Positions 56,001 through 63,107 of a stretch of DNA of 64,000 nucleotides are shown one piece after another; within the stretch, counting starts at the first letter, position 1, and each line of letters begins with the position of its first letter. The notes below the pieces were generated by a model. The model was not told the origin of the DNA and ran no database searches. It saw nothing but the letters and a program-made list of their open reading frames with translations. The DNA comes from Acidovorax sp. (GTDB lineage Bacteria; Pseudomonadota; Gammaproteobacteria; Burkholderiales; Burkholderiaceae_C), in contig JAITLO010000049.1 in assembly GCA_031277855.1 (NCBI GenBank), forward strand, positions 1-64,000. Reading direction: 5' to 3'. Position numbers and translations under genes: made by a program.

Positions 56001-58013
56001 CACCTTGACCCCCGATGCGGCGTTCGGCCCATCGTTCTTGATGGTCAAGGTATAGACAATGGTGTCCTTCGTCGGATCACTGGAATCCGGTTGGTTCAGC
56101 TGCCCGGTCTTCCCCAGGCCCAATCCCGCCGTACCCGGCACACCTTTCAGTGTGGCGCTATACGTCGCAGGCGGCAACCCTGCTACCACTTGATCGACTG
56201 AAACAGTGTTGGTAATGGACTGGGTTCCCGTGCCCTCAGCCAGAGCATCGATCAGCAAAACAGGTAATGCGGCGCCGATAGCCAAATCTTCCGTCAGCGT
56301 GTAGCGACAAATAACCGTCATCGGTGCCATCGCACCTGCAGGGTCCGTACACGCCCACCCCACTCCCTGGTAGCCCGTGTATTTTTCGTAGCGGCCCAGT
56401 TGTTCTGTCACGGTGATCACGCGTGGATTTCCGGAGGCATCCAGCTTGGGCACTGCCGCCGTAGCCGTCTGCCCATCGTTTTTCACGGTGATCGTGCTTT
56501 GCAGCTTGTCGTTCCAAGTGGCGGGAATGTCATCACGCCACTTTCCACCAATAGATGCTTTTTTGCTCTTCCCGATGCTGAGCATCGGCTGCAACGGGTG
56601 AATGGTGTAAGCCACCACGGCATCCGTCAGCAGAAGCTGATCCACATTGGCAGGCTTGGAAGCGCTGACCTTGGCCGTATTGGTGCCAGACAACGCTGTC
56701 GTCGACTCCTGGGACTTCATCGTGAACAGGAAAGCTCCGCTTTGGTCCTGGTCCTTAGTGAGCGTGCCCACCAAGCAGCTGATGGAAGTGCCAGTGCTTG
56801 CGCTGTAAGCCCCCACCGTGCAGCGGTTGTCCGACGTTTTAACGTCGGTGAAATGCGCAGGCACGGTATCCGTGACGATGACATTGTCTGCCGTCACCAC
56901 CCCTGTATTCTTCGCGCCCAACTTCATGGTCACGCTTTGCCCCGCAACGATCTTCCCGGTACTTCCCTCCATCGTCTTGGTCGCTGCAAGCTTGATCACA
57001 GGCGTCACATTCACCGTCACCGACGCCTTGTTGTTATCGAGCTTGGTCTCCTTCACGGAGGTCACACCATCGCCCAATTTGACCGTCACGTCATTGATCT
57101 GGGTGCCACTGCTTTGCAGCACGCGGCCCGTGATGGCAATCGTTTTTTGAGCGCCAGCCGCCAGCGCACCCACCTCACAGGTCACTGTAGTACCGCTGCG
57201 GCTGCAGCCGCCTGGCACAGTGGAGACTTCAAGGTTGTTGGCTGCGGGCAAAGCATCGATCAGAACAACCGAGGGCGCAGCCACGTCCGTGCTGTGGTTG
57301 GTAACCACCATGGTGTAGGTCACCATGTCACCAGCATTCACAGGATTGGGGGACGCCGTCTTGGTGACGCCCAAATCCACCGTTTGCACCACAGTCAATT
57401 CGCTCTGCGTGATTTCCGTGGCCCAGCCACCATCCAAAGGCTTGCCTGCCGCAGCAAAGGCAAAGCTGCGGCGATTGCCAACACGCTCCCCCTTGGCAGT
57501 GAATTCAATAGGCCAAGTAGTGCCGGGAACCAAGACCTCATCGCGCTGGCAATACAGCATCGTGGTTTGCTGCAGCTCACTCATATCCGCCAGCATCCCA
57601 GACCCAATCATGTCCTCCTTGGGAGGCATCTGCCGATTGGGATCCCCAGCCAACACATCATAGGAACCGAAGGTACAACCCGAAGGCGCTGTGCCCGGCG
57701 AAAAATGAGGTGGCACAGTCAACAGCACATAAGTCGGCGCAACCGTTTTCATCGATTGAATAGAGGCCTTCAGCGTGCTGATACCCCCTACGCCAACCTC
57801 CGCTGACTCAACCAGATAATGCGTCACGGACACAGGAGAGTTCGACGCCGCCACGCTGATGCCCCACACGGCAGCGACCAAAAGGCCTAGCGCCAAAGCC
57901 CCTCCATGGATGGAGCGCCGCATGCGTCGCAGCCCCCCGCAGACAACGGCATACAGCTGTGCCACAAGGGGCAGCAACCGTCGACGGACCCAAGAAGGCG
58001 GGGAGTTCAACAT
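50088..58013 (-). CDS. Giant surface protein with DUF11 and SdrD-B/CnaB repeats
   Basis: The 2641-residue protein starts with an unusually long basic N-region before a hydrophobic helix (about 36-56, signal or anchor). DUF11-type repeats then run to about 1230 (TKTASPNPVNAGDMVTYTMV, KSVNPDTVTVSQPFEYLIKV). Six or more SdrD-B/CnaB-like repeats follow (about 1236-2100; GWVYIDTDNNGDRSGNEPGI, SGRVFVEGGSEPGIAGVKIT). Another DUF11 unit lies at about 2301-2420 and a final SdrD-B unit at about 2441-2530. The C-terminus (about 2539-2641) looks like a degenerate OmpA-type domain. Such repeats form long stalks in adhesins. No LPXTG or autotransporter barrel is present, so export or anchoring probably depends on the coupled downstream barrel protein. 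The repeat region is less G+C-rich than its surroundings. Confidence 0.85.
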   Translation of the reverse strand: MLNSPPSWVRRRLLPLVAQLYAVVCGGLRRMRRSIHGGALALGLLVAAVWGISVAASNSPVSVTHYLVESAEVGVGGISTLKASIQSMKTVAPTYVLLTVPPHFSPGTAPSGCTFGSYDVLAGDPNRQMPPKEDMIGSGMLADMSELQQTTMLYCQRDEVLVPGTTWPIEFTAKGERVGNRRSFAFAAAGKPLDGGWATEITQSELTVVQTVDLGVTKTASPNPVNAGDMVTYTMVVTNHSTDVAAPSVVLIDALPAANNLEVSTVPGGCSRSGTTVTCEVGALAAGAQKTIAITGRVLQSSGTQINDVTVKLGDGVTSVKETKLDNNKASVTVNVTPVIKLAATKTMEGSTGKIVAGQSVTMKLGAKNTGVVTADNVIVTDTVPAHFTDVKTSDNRCTVGAYSASTGTSISCLVGTLTKDQDQSGAFLFTMKSQESTTALSGTNTAKVSASKPANVDQLLLTDAVVAYTIHPLQPMLSIGKSKKASIGGKWRDDIPATWNDKLQSTITVKNDGQTATAAVPKLDASGNPRVITVTEQLGRYEKYTGYQGVGWACTDPAGAMAPMTVICRYTLTEDLAIGAALPVLLIDALAEGTGTQSITNTVSVDQVVAGLPPATYSATLKGVPGTAGLGLGKTGQLNQPDSSDPTKDTIVYTLTIKNDGPNAASGVKVVDTLPMWFKPKVGDATKVTVDVSGAPAGTTCPKKAVTDPVVECTLGMLSNGATASIKITVGRPFDVTKLSNTFSVSSVDTQIPNEGTESPGGAPGTTPTALADVTVSQVIPPSTPMQVGVASTFRTDFANLGANAADTVVVRQSVDLSLMDAKNPRLSDGNAGICSVESGTPLSNSFVVCKMTRSLIPNEGLQMLVELTPKFGDAYGNLALDKTCTAPAGRMARMALDRSECADYLSVSTIETSTKQSDTTNDKNDAIAKVKKESVDLLITIEDNYGSLVQDPSPLNGEVKYELIVSNKGPSIATNVSFYLKGIPPEETGFSMESVSFPAGLACLPMTPAGGEWAWKCALTDDGGVLEANKNKKFILPFKVAASDNVAESLSGFKTYALKGKVFSSETYVGAEEGGIASDSNPSNNETTQKTVVVPRAVLKVEKSVNPDTVTVSQPFEYLIKVSNTGPSAAAKVVVKDTLDGNLELVPGGKVSSTLNGVCTTSGQTVTCELPLVKKDEMATVTIPVRVKLGYTGTLLKNKALAGPTVDKEGIPSFLPKEPVETPEVKVSVQPSTLSGKVVVAPPHTDLSTNPDFKSWPPVPASDVSITLKGKDKWGNDVEITTPKINGGSFSFEGIPPSDGNGYTITQKQPTGYLDYKDFTPVGTVPTSFAEEGKDDSITKVVVPDGGKVEGIVFAEVKPGSISGNTFQDMDGDGVRNASKDQQLSAQTITLKGRDYTGAEVSVPVQKTVNGAYKFDKLKPGSYTVEVTSSTALTYIGASVAAVKQADTTSTSIAVNLGSEEQKAEHNFGFQTSGGAGARSISGRVFVEGGSEPGIAGVKITLSGKTSNGVDICLELGAARCTVTTAADGSYVFPELPLSDATGYTVVQEAGADNSAYPLNDYADGTTRKSGSPNVVVENNKFSKIVLDDATKHGSFDFGERLYSLAGKVEAVSKPEQEAFNKPLEGVKVYITGTSGTGAQICAAPSESYTTLQGSKPCQVTTDDKGVFKFPDLPAGSYQVVEVQPAGYGSLLNKEGSHGGKPSNAASDSTSSKIDTVKLQPKQVGGSVDAVDYLFQESANTLSGWVYIDTDNNGDRSGNEPGIGDVTVTLVDKNNPSKSYETKTKPDGSFSFSGIPDGDYDLVESQPSGYLDGRDKAGTGGGKPSTEQCNEARCNTISDIKLSGGKAYTDYLFGETGATISGKVYVETSGTAPEAAPGLEGVEVRLVDKSGDPAWCAARADKCVTKTKADGSYAFEGVPPGTYDVVKNQNQLTEYYTGKGKDYTDGIETAGKADGTVENRYFGTQPGYNTIGSIVVTPEKIAAHSGQLSGYMFGVRQGSGSQGLVPPIVNGYVYMDHSHDRVRDPMNTDGQHGWTVRLSTSTGQEICTVQTNADGFYQFDNLHCPGHETGLPTSDSLNGATFNIHFAKDGNVLPSMASSGDGAGTAGGGQITGLKLKAADQVVEQNLPLDPEGVVYDAVTRKPVAGAVVGITFNGSGVFDPSTHLVGGASFQNQTTGTDGRYSFILQNNYPSGEYVLTIQSAPAAYLPGQSVMIPACVNTLNVTMLPGGVPALIQGQRDAPGLSQVAHDPLACPATPTGFASAAPFAASQQSTQYYLRFNITRGGSSEILNNHIPLDPVLAGGAILVTKTTPKVNVAKGDLVPYTITATNMSGGALANVRVRDLLPPGFRYRKGSATWNKMPVEPEVNGRELTWPNQGFATNEKKTYQLLLVVGAGVGEGEYVNQAWALNSQVNERISNVASALVRVTPDPTFDCSDLIGKVFDDKNANGYQDQGEPGIPNVRVVTARGLLVTTDADGRFHVACAAIPQADRGSNFVMKLDERTLPSGYRMTTENPRDVRVTRGKMVKLNFGATVHKVLRLEVDGRAFADDGKQLSAQWDEQIAQLLTQLAERPTVLRIAYRMTGEDKGVAEQRLKALTQRIQDGYAQQAQQKKQQEDDTPPLVIETESFEQSKAEGVR

Positions 58014-58300
58014 GTAAAGCTTTCAGCAACCCAAAGTGATCACGCGCACGATCACCCAGGCAAGACAAAACGAAAAAAGGAACGGAATGGCCACACGTCA
58101 GGCGTGGACCATCAATCGACCAGCGGGCCGACAATTGGCTCGAATTTTAGGAATTGTCTGATTTACATGTAGGACGATGTCTATAAAGACACAATTTTTG
58201 ACTTTTAGATACTGAACTTTCTACTGTTTAACAACACTTACTATGTTGACGAAAAGATAAGAACGCGTAAACAAGAATATTTCGAACAAATACGAAAAAT
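58014..58300 (-). other. AT-rich upstream region of the giant surface gene
   Basis: No gene is supported. From about 58140 the sequence is strikingly AT-rich for this chromosome and contains TGTCT-ATAA-AGACA (58179-58192 region). The promoter or promoters of the surface operon are expected here. Several candidate -10 boxes exist, and none can be chosen with confidence. Confidence 0.4.
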
Positions 58301-58351
58301 AAAGAACTGCACACTGTGTGCATTCTTTGAACTGTCACAAGGTTTTGACAG
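58301..58351. promoter_or_regulatory. Two adjacent palindromes upstream of the surface operon
   Basis: TGCACACTGTGTGCA (58308-58322) is a perfect 7-1-7 palindrome, extended by AAAGAA on the left and TTCTTT on the right with one bulge. Ten bases later CTGTCA (58332-58337) faces TGACAG (58346-58351). Both lie about 300 bases before the giant gene. They could be operator sites for an unknown regulator or RNA hairpins. Confidence 0.4.
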
Positions 58352-58481
58352 GGCCTGAGGCTGCCCGGTCACGGGCTTCGGGGAGTGAGGTGCGAGATGT
58401 GCATGGCGAGCGGCATGAGCCATGTGCGCGGGAGTCCGGGGGCCTTTCAGCTCGGGCTCCAAGCCCCATCTCGCCAAAGAG

Positions 58482-58507
58482 AAAAAGGGATGGCCTTGCA
58501 CCATCCC
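58482..58507 (-). terminator. Intrinsic terminator after rpe
   Basis: On the minus strand GGGATGG, a 7-base loop and CCATCCC are followed directly by TTTTTCTC, 88 bases past the rpe stop. A second perfect inverted repeat (CTCAGCCTGG/CCAGGCTGAG, 58519-58540) lies just before it without a T-run. The stretch 58352-58481 holds nothing else recognisable. Confidence 0.75.
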
Positions 58508-58594
58508 ATGGCCATGTTCTCAGCCTGGCTCCAGGCTGAGCCCGCGCACCCTTTGCCGGCGGGCGAAGAGCGTGTGGAGGCTGTGCTTGGCTTG

Positions 58595-59278
58595 TTAAGC
58601 CGCCAGATTGGCACGCATGGTGTCGATCACGGCCTTGTAGTCGGGCTTGCCGAAGATGGCGCTGCCGGCCACAAAGGTGTCGGCGCCGGCATTGGCCACG
58701 GCGCGGATATTGGCTTCCTTGATGCCGCCATCCACTTCCAGGCGAATGTCCTTGCCAGAGGCTTCAATACGCTTGCGAGCGGCCTCCACCTTGCGCAAGG
58801 TGCTATCAATAAAGCTTTGACCGCCAAAACCGGGGTTCACGCTCATCAAGAGGATGAGATCGATGTCCTCGATCACCCAGTCCAGCACCTCCAGGGAGGC
58901 TGCGGGGTTGAACACCAGGCCGGCCTTGCAGCCATGGCTTTTGATGTTCTGGATGCTGCGGTGCACGTGCGCAGAAGCATCGGGGTGGAAGCTGATGAAA
59001 TCGGCGCCGGCCTTGGCAAAGGCGCTTGCCAGCTCGTCCACGGGCTGGACCATCAGGTGCACGTCGATGGGCACGGGCTTGCCATCGGGAGTCACTGCAT
59101 GGGGCTTGACGGCCTGGCAAATCATGGGGCCGAAGGTGAGGTTCGGCACATAGTGATTGTCCATCACGTCAAAGTGGATCCAGTCGGCGCCGGCGGCAAT
59201 GACGTTACGCACTTCTTCACCCAGGCGGGCGAAGTCGGCAGACAAGATAGAAGGGGCAATGCGGTAGGTGGGGCTCAT
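58595..59278 (-). CDS. rpe: Ribulose-phosphate 3-epimerase
   Basis: Rpe interconverts ribulose 5-phosphate and xylulose 5-phosphate in the pentose phosphate pathway. The 227-residue TIM barrel has [13 protein letters not shown] at the start, [17 protein letters not shown] (metal-binding histidine and aspartate), [20 protein letters not shown] and [11 protein letters not shown]. Length is normal. It is divergent from apaG with 31 bases between the starts, so promoters must overlap the coding ends. Confidence 0.96.
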   Translation of the reverse strand: MSPTYRIAPSILSADFARLGEEVRNVIAAGADWIHFDVMDNHYVPNLTFGPMICQAVKPHAVTPDGKPVPIDVHLMVQPVDELASAFAKAGADFISFHPDASAHVHRSIQNIKSHGCKAGLVFNPAASLEVLDWVIEDIDLILLMSVNPGFGGQSFIDSTLRKVEAARKRIEASGKDIRLEVDGGIKEANIRAVANAGADTFVAGSAIFGKPDYKAVIDTMRANLAA

Positions 59279-59309
59279 GGCCGGACATTGTCGCAGTTAC
59301 CATTGCGCC

Positions 59310-59726
59310 ATGCCGACGAACGAGTTTCAGGTGGAAGTAGACACCCAGTACCTGCCCATGCAGTCCGATCCGGAGCAGGGTGTCTACCGCTTCGCCTACA
59401 CCATTACCATCACCAATCTGGGCAGCACGGCTGCGCAGCTGGTGGCACGCGAGTGGCATATTCTGGATGCCAAAGGGGGCGAGCAGCAGGTGCGCGGCCT
59501 GGGCGTGGTGGGGCGACAGCCCTTGCTGCAGCCCGGTGAATCGCACCGCTACACCAGTGGCTGCGAGCTGCCCACGCCCCAGGGCAGCATGCACGGCAGT
59601 TATCTGTGCGTGAACGAAGAGGCCGAAATCTTCCACACCCCCATTCCCTTGTTCGTGCTGGACGCACAAGACGCCAGCGACGGGTCTAGCCCCCTCGCTC
59701 CGCCGCCATCGCGCGTGCTGCACTGA
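59310..59726 (+). CDS. apaG: ApaG domain protein
   Basis: The 138-residue product is an ApaG protein with the fibronectin-III-like fold (YRFAYTITITNLGSTAAQLV, REWHILDAKG, VVGRQPLLQPGESHRYTSGC, MHGSYLC). ApaG is linked to dinucleoside tetraphosphate metabolism and cobalt/magnesium resistance in enterobacteria. Its biochemical role is not settled. It is about 12 residues longer than usual because of a proline/serine-rich C-terminal tail. The ATG at 59310 starts the conserved region; the longer reading overlaps rpe. Confidence 0.93.
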   Translation: MPTNEFQVEVDTQYLPMQSDPEQGVYRFAYTITITNLGSTAAQLVAREWHILDAKGGEQQVRGLGVVGRQPLLQPGESHRYTSGCELPTPQGSMHGSYLCVNEEAEIFHTPIPLFVLDAQDASDGSSPLAPPPSRVLH

Positions 59727-59747
59727 CGCCCCCATGCACTGGAACGC

Positions 59748-61712
59748 ATGAAGCGCAATACCTATGACCTGCCCCGCCTGCTGGCGGAACTAGACCCCCA
59801 TGCCGAGCTGGCCCAGCGCCATTTGTGGCTGATTCATGTCATTGCCTGGGTGCGCGCCGCGCGCCCCTCTACCGAAGCGGCCGTGGAGCGCGTGCGCCTG
59901 CTGCTGGATGCGCTGGAGGCCGACCCCGACGCAGCAGCCCGGCTACAGCTGTGGTGGCAGCACTGCATCAACACGGTGGACATCACCACGCTGCTGGCCG
60001 ATTTTGGCTTTGCGCCGCGCACGGCTTTCTTCAGCGAAGTCACCGAGCGACTGCGCTACAAGCTGCTGCCGCACACGCCGGAGACCATAGACGCCTCCGA
60101 GCTGTTTGTACTGGCCCTGCACGATGATTTTGATGTGCGCTGGTTGCAGGCGCTGGATGAGCCCCTGCTGCTGCGCCTGTCCGCGCTGCTGCAGCCCGAG
60201 GGCAGCGCCGGCGCCGGCTTCTGGCAGCACGCGCTGCTGGGCGCCATCACCTATTGCGCAGGGCAGATCCTGTCCACCGGCTTTGCGCCCGAACTGCGCT
60301 TGCGCATGAGCGAAGAGATTCGCGACGCCCAGCCTTTTCACGCCCTGATCCACGACGTGGAAAGTCTGCGCGTGGAGGTGGTGCACGGCCTGCGCACACC
60401 TGACCGGCTGGAGCAGGCCGAGGCCCGCCTGCGCGAACGACTGGACGCCTGCCGCGCCGCCGTGGGCTCGGTGTATGCGCATTTTGCCTCCGAGGGCATT
60501 TCCGTGGGCCTGGTGTTCCGCCTGCGCCAGCTGCGCACCCGCATCGTGCGCGTGCGCCAGCTGCTGGACTGTTTGCTGTCCGAGCGCCCCCAGGTAGAGG
60601 CCGCCCGCCTGCTGGCCGGCTTTGTCTCCGTGGGCCGCGACCGCCACAGCCTGCGTGCGCTGTATGACGCCAACTCCTCGCTGCTGGCCGCCAAGATCAC
60701 CGAGCGCAGCGCGGAAACCGGCGACCACTACATCACCCGCACCCCGCGTGAATACCTGGGCATGGTGCGCCGTGCTGCGGGCGGCGGTCTGGTGATGTCC
60801 TTCACCACGCTGATCAAGCTGGCCCTGCACGCGCTGGCGCTGTCGGCGTTCTGGGGCGGGTTTATTGCCGGGGTGAACTACGCCATCAGCTTTGTGCTGA
60901 TCCAGCTGCTGCATTTCACCGTCGCCACCAAGCAGCCGGCCATGACGGCCCCCGCCATGGCGGCCAAGCTCAAGGACCTGGAGGCCAGCAACGCCGTCGA
61001 AGAGTTTGTCGACGAAGTCGCCAACCTCACCCGCTCGCAGGTGGCTGCCATTCTGGGCAATGTGCTGGTGGTGGCTCCGGCGGCCTTGGGCCTGTCGCTG
61101 CTGTGTCTGCGCTTTTGGGGGCATGCACCACTGGATGCGACCCATGCCATGCAGACCCTGGATTCGCTGAGCCTGCTGGGCCCCTCGGTGCTATTTGCCG
61201 CCTTTACCGGCGTGCTGCTGTATGCCAGCAGTATTCTCGGTGGCTGGGCCGAGAACTGGTTTGTGCTGCGGCGCATGGACTCTGCCATTCGCTACAACCC
61301 CAGCATCACCCAATTGCTGGGCCGCAAGCGCGCACAGCGCTGGTCCGACTTTCTGCGCCAGAACATCTCGGGCTTCACCTCCAATATTTCGCTGGGCTTT
61401 ATGCTGGGCCTCACGCCCGCGATTGCGGGGTTTTTCGGACTGGGCCTGGAGGTGCGCCATGTCACACTGTCTTCAGGCCAGATCGGCGTGGCCACGGCCT
61501 CGCTGGGTTTAGGGGTGCTGCACCTGTCCGCTTTCTGGTGGGCTGTGGCCATGCTGCCCTTCAACGGCGCACTGAACGTGCTGGTCAGCTTCTCCCTGGC
61601 GTTCCGCACCGCCTTGCGGGCACACAACGTCACGGGCAAGGAGCGTTCACGCATTTATGCGGCCATCCGTCACCGTCTGCGCACCAGGCCTTTGAGCTTC
61701 TTCGCTCCCTGA
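59748..61712 (+). CDS. COG4389 membrane protein (usually annotated site-specific recombinase)
   Basis: The 654-residue protein matches the family commonly labelled site-specific recombinase (Gcr). The first 350 residues are helical and soluble-looking. The C-terminal 300 residues contain at least six hydrophobic segments (for example VLVVAPAALGLSLLCLRFWG and ISLGFMLGLTPAIAGFFGLG). I see no tyrosine-recombinase R-H-R-Y set and no serine-recombinase motif, so recombinase activity is doubtful. It follows apaG by 21 bases in the same direction. The function is unknown. Confidence 0.75.
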   Translation: MKRNTYDLPRLLAELDPHAELAQRHLWLIHVIAWVRAARPSTEAAVERVRLLLDALEADPDAAARLQLWWQHCINTVDITTLLADFGFAPRTAFFSEVTERLRYKLLPHTPETIDASELFVLALHDDFDVRWLQALDEPLLLRLSALLQPEGSAGAGFWQHALLGAITYCAGQILSTGFAPELRLRMSEEIRDAQPFHALIHDVESLRVEVVHGLRTPDRLEQAEARLRERLDACRAAVGSVYAHFASEGISVGLVFRLRQLRTRIVRVRQLLDCLLSERPQVEAARLLAGFVSVGRDRHSLRALYDANSSLLAAKITERSAETGDHYITRTPREYLGMVRRAAGGGLVMSFTTLIKLALHALALSAFWGGFIAGVNYAISFVLIQLLHFTVATKQPAMTAPAMAAKLKDLEASNAVEEFVDEVANLTRSQVAAILGNVLVVAPAALGLSLLCLRFWGHAPLDATHAMQTLDSLSLLGPSVLFAAFTGVLLYASSILGGWAENWFVLRRMDSAIRYNPSITQLLGRKRAQRWSDFLRQNISGFTSNISLGFMLGLTPAIAGFFGLGLEVRHVTLSSGQIGVATASLGLGVLHLSAFWWAVAMLPFNGALNVLVSFSLAFRTALRAHNVTGKERSRIYAAIRHRLRTRPLSFFAP

Positions 61713-61841
61713 CGTGCTCCATCGCCCTCTGCCGGAGGGCTGCGGTGGTGACCTTGCACCAGTGCGGTAGTTCATGGCGCCCGCCGCCTTCCCTTGCGGG
61801 ATGGCGGTGAGCCCGTATACAACGACAAACAAGGAGGTGCC

Positions 61842-63107
61842 ATGAGCGATATGCTGAGTTTTTGGTCCCAGTGGCTGCGCCCCTCGGCGGGCCTGCCCAC
61901 CGTGCAGTGGGCTTTGCTGCTGGCACTGGCTTCGATTGGTGGCTACTGGTGCCAACGCTTTACCGGCGTTCCCAAGGTGGTGGGCTATGCCGTGGTGGGC
62001 ACGTTGGCCGGCCTGCTGGGCATGACCGAGGCCCAATGGCCGCTGCATGGGCCGGTGCAGTTCCTGCTGGAGCTGGGTGTGGCCGTGGTGCTGTTTGAAT
62101 GTGGCGCACGCATCACATTGCGCTGGTTTCGCCACAACCCCATGGTGCTGGTGCAAAGCGTGCTGGAGTCGGCCCTGGCCTATGCCGCAGTGTTCTTTAC
62201 GTTGCGCTGGCTGGAGATGCCGGTCCCTGTTGCCTCCGCCATGGGCATGATTGCCATGGCTTCGTCTCCGCTGCTGCTGCGGCGTCTGAGTGACGATATG
62301 CATGCCAGCGGCCCGGTCACCGACCGCGCCATGGTGCTGGCCACCTTGTCCACGCTGTATGCGCTGACCTTGGGCAGCGCCAAGGCAGAAATCTTTGCCC
62401 GCCCCGCCAATTCGCTGCTGGATGACATCTCGCCCGTGCTGGTGGTACTGGGCGTGTCGGTGCTGATGGCCACCGTGCTGGCAGCGCTGATACGGCTGTC
62501 ACTGCGGGTGATGAGCCCCAGCAGCGAGAACACCTCCATCCTCATCCTGGCGCTGATTGCCGCGGCCTCTGCCGTGGCCGCCCACCTGGGCGGCTCGGCT
62601 CCGCTGGCCGCACTGCTGGCCGGCATGGTGCTCAAGCAGCTGCACCCCCGCCCCTGGGTCTGGCCGCGCCAACTGGGCACCGCCGCCAGCCTGCTGACCA
62701 TGCTGAGCTTTGTGCTGGTGGCCAGCGTGGCTGCCAGCGCGCCGTGGAATCTGTCGGTCACCCTGGCCGTGCTGGCCCTGGTGGCCGTGCGGCTGCTGGC
62801 CAAGACCGTGGGTGTCTCTTTGGGCAATATCGGCTCGGGCAGCAGCTGGCGCCAGTCGGTATGGGTGGCCGGTGCCATGGCCCCCATGTCGGCCGTGGCA
62901 TTGCTGCTGACCTCGCAGTTTGCCCATGCATCCCCCGAAGCAGGCCAGCTGATCGCCAGCCTGTCACTGCCCGCCATCTTGCTGCTGGAGCTGGCAGGCG
63001 CCATGCTGGCCACACTGGCCCTGTACCGCGCAGGCGAAGGCGTGGGCCGGCGCGGCATGCGACACAGCCAGTCGCAGCCCACCGAAGGAGACCGCCATGG
63101 CGCTTGA
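61842..63107 (+). CDS. Cation:proton antiporter (CPA2 type)
   Basis: The 421-residue protein has about twelve hydrophobic segments and the fold of the monovalent cation:proton antiporter-2 family ([32 protein letters not shown] with a membrane-embedded acidic residue, [16 protein letters not shown]). No C-terminal RCK/TrkA-N domain is present, so it is shorter than KefB/KefC. The start is defined by a perfect AAGGAGGT six bases upstream. The next gene starts before this one ends (11-base overlap). Ion specificity cannot be told. Confidence 0.85.
   Translation: MSDMLSFWSQWLRPSAGLPTVQWALLLALASIGGYWCQRFTGVPKVVGYAVVGTLAGLLGMTEAQWPLHGPVQFLLELGVAVVLFECGARITLRWFRHNPMVLVQSVLESALAYAAVFFTLRWLEMPVPVASAMGMIAMASSPLLLRRLSDDMHASGPVTDRAMVLATLSTLYALTLGSAKAEIFARPANSLLDDISPVLVVLGVSVLMATVLAALIRLSLRVMSPSSENTSILILALIAAASAVAAHLGGSAPLAALLAGMVLKQLHPRPWVWPRQLGTAASLLTMLSFVLVASVAASAPWNLSVTLAVLALVAVRLLAKTVGVSLGNIGSGSSWRQSVWVAGAMAPMSAVALLLTSQFAHASPEAGQLIASLSLPAILLLELAGAMLATLALYRAGEGVGRRGMRHSQSQPTEGDRHGA

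Noticed and set aside
58519-58540. Perfect inverted repeat CTCAGCCTGG-CT-CCAGGCTGAG near the rpe terminator
   Set aside because: The loop is only two bases and there is no T-run. The adjacent hairpin at 58482-58507 explains termination better.
59748-61712. Site-specific recombinase as evidence of a mobile element
   Set aside because: The protein looks like a membrane protein without recombinase catalytic residues. No att-like repeats, tRNA gene or other mobile genes surround it.
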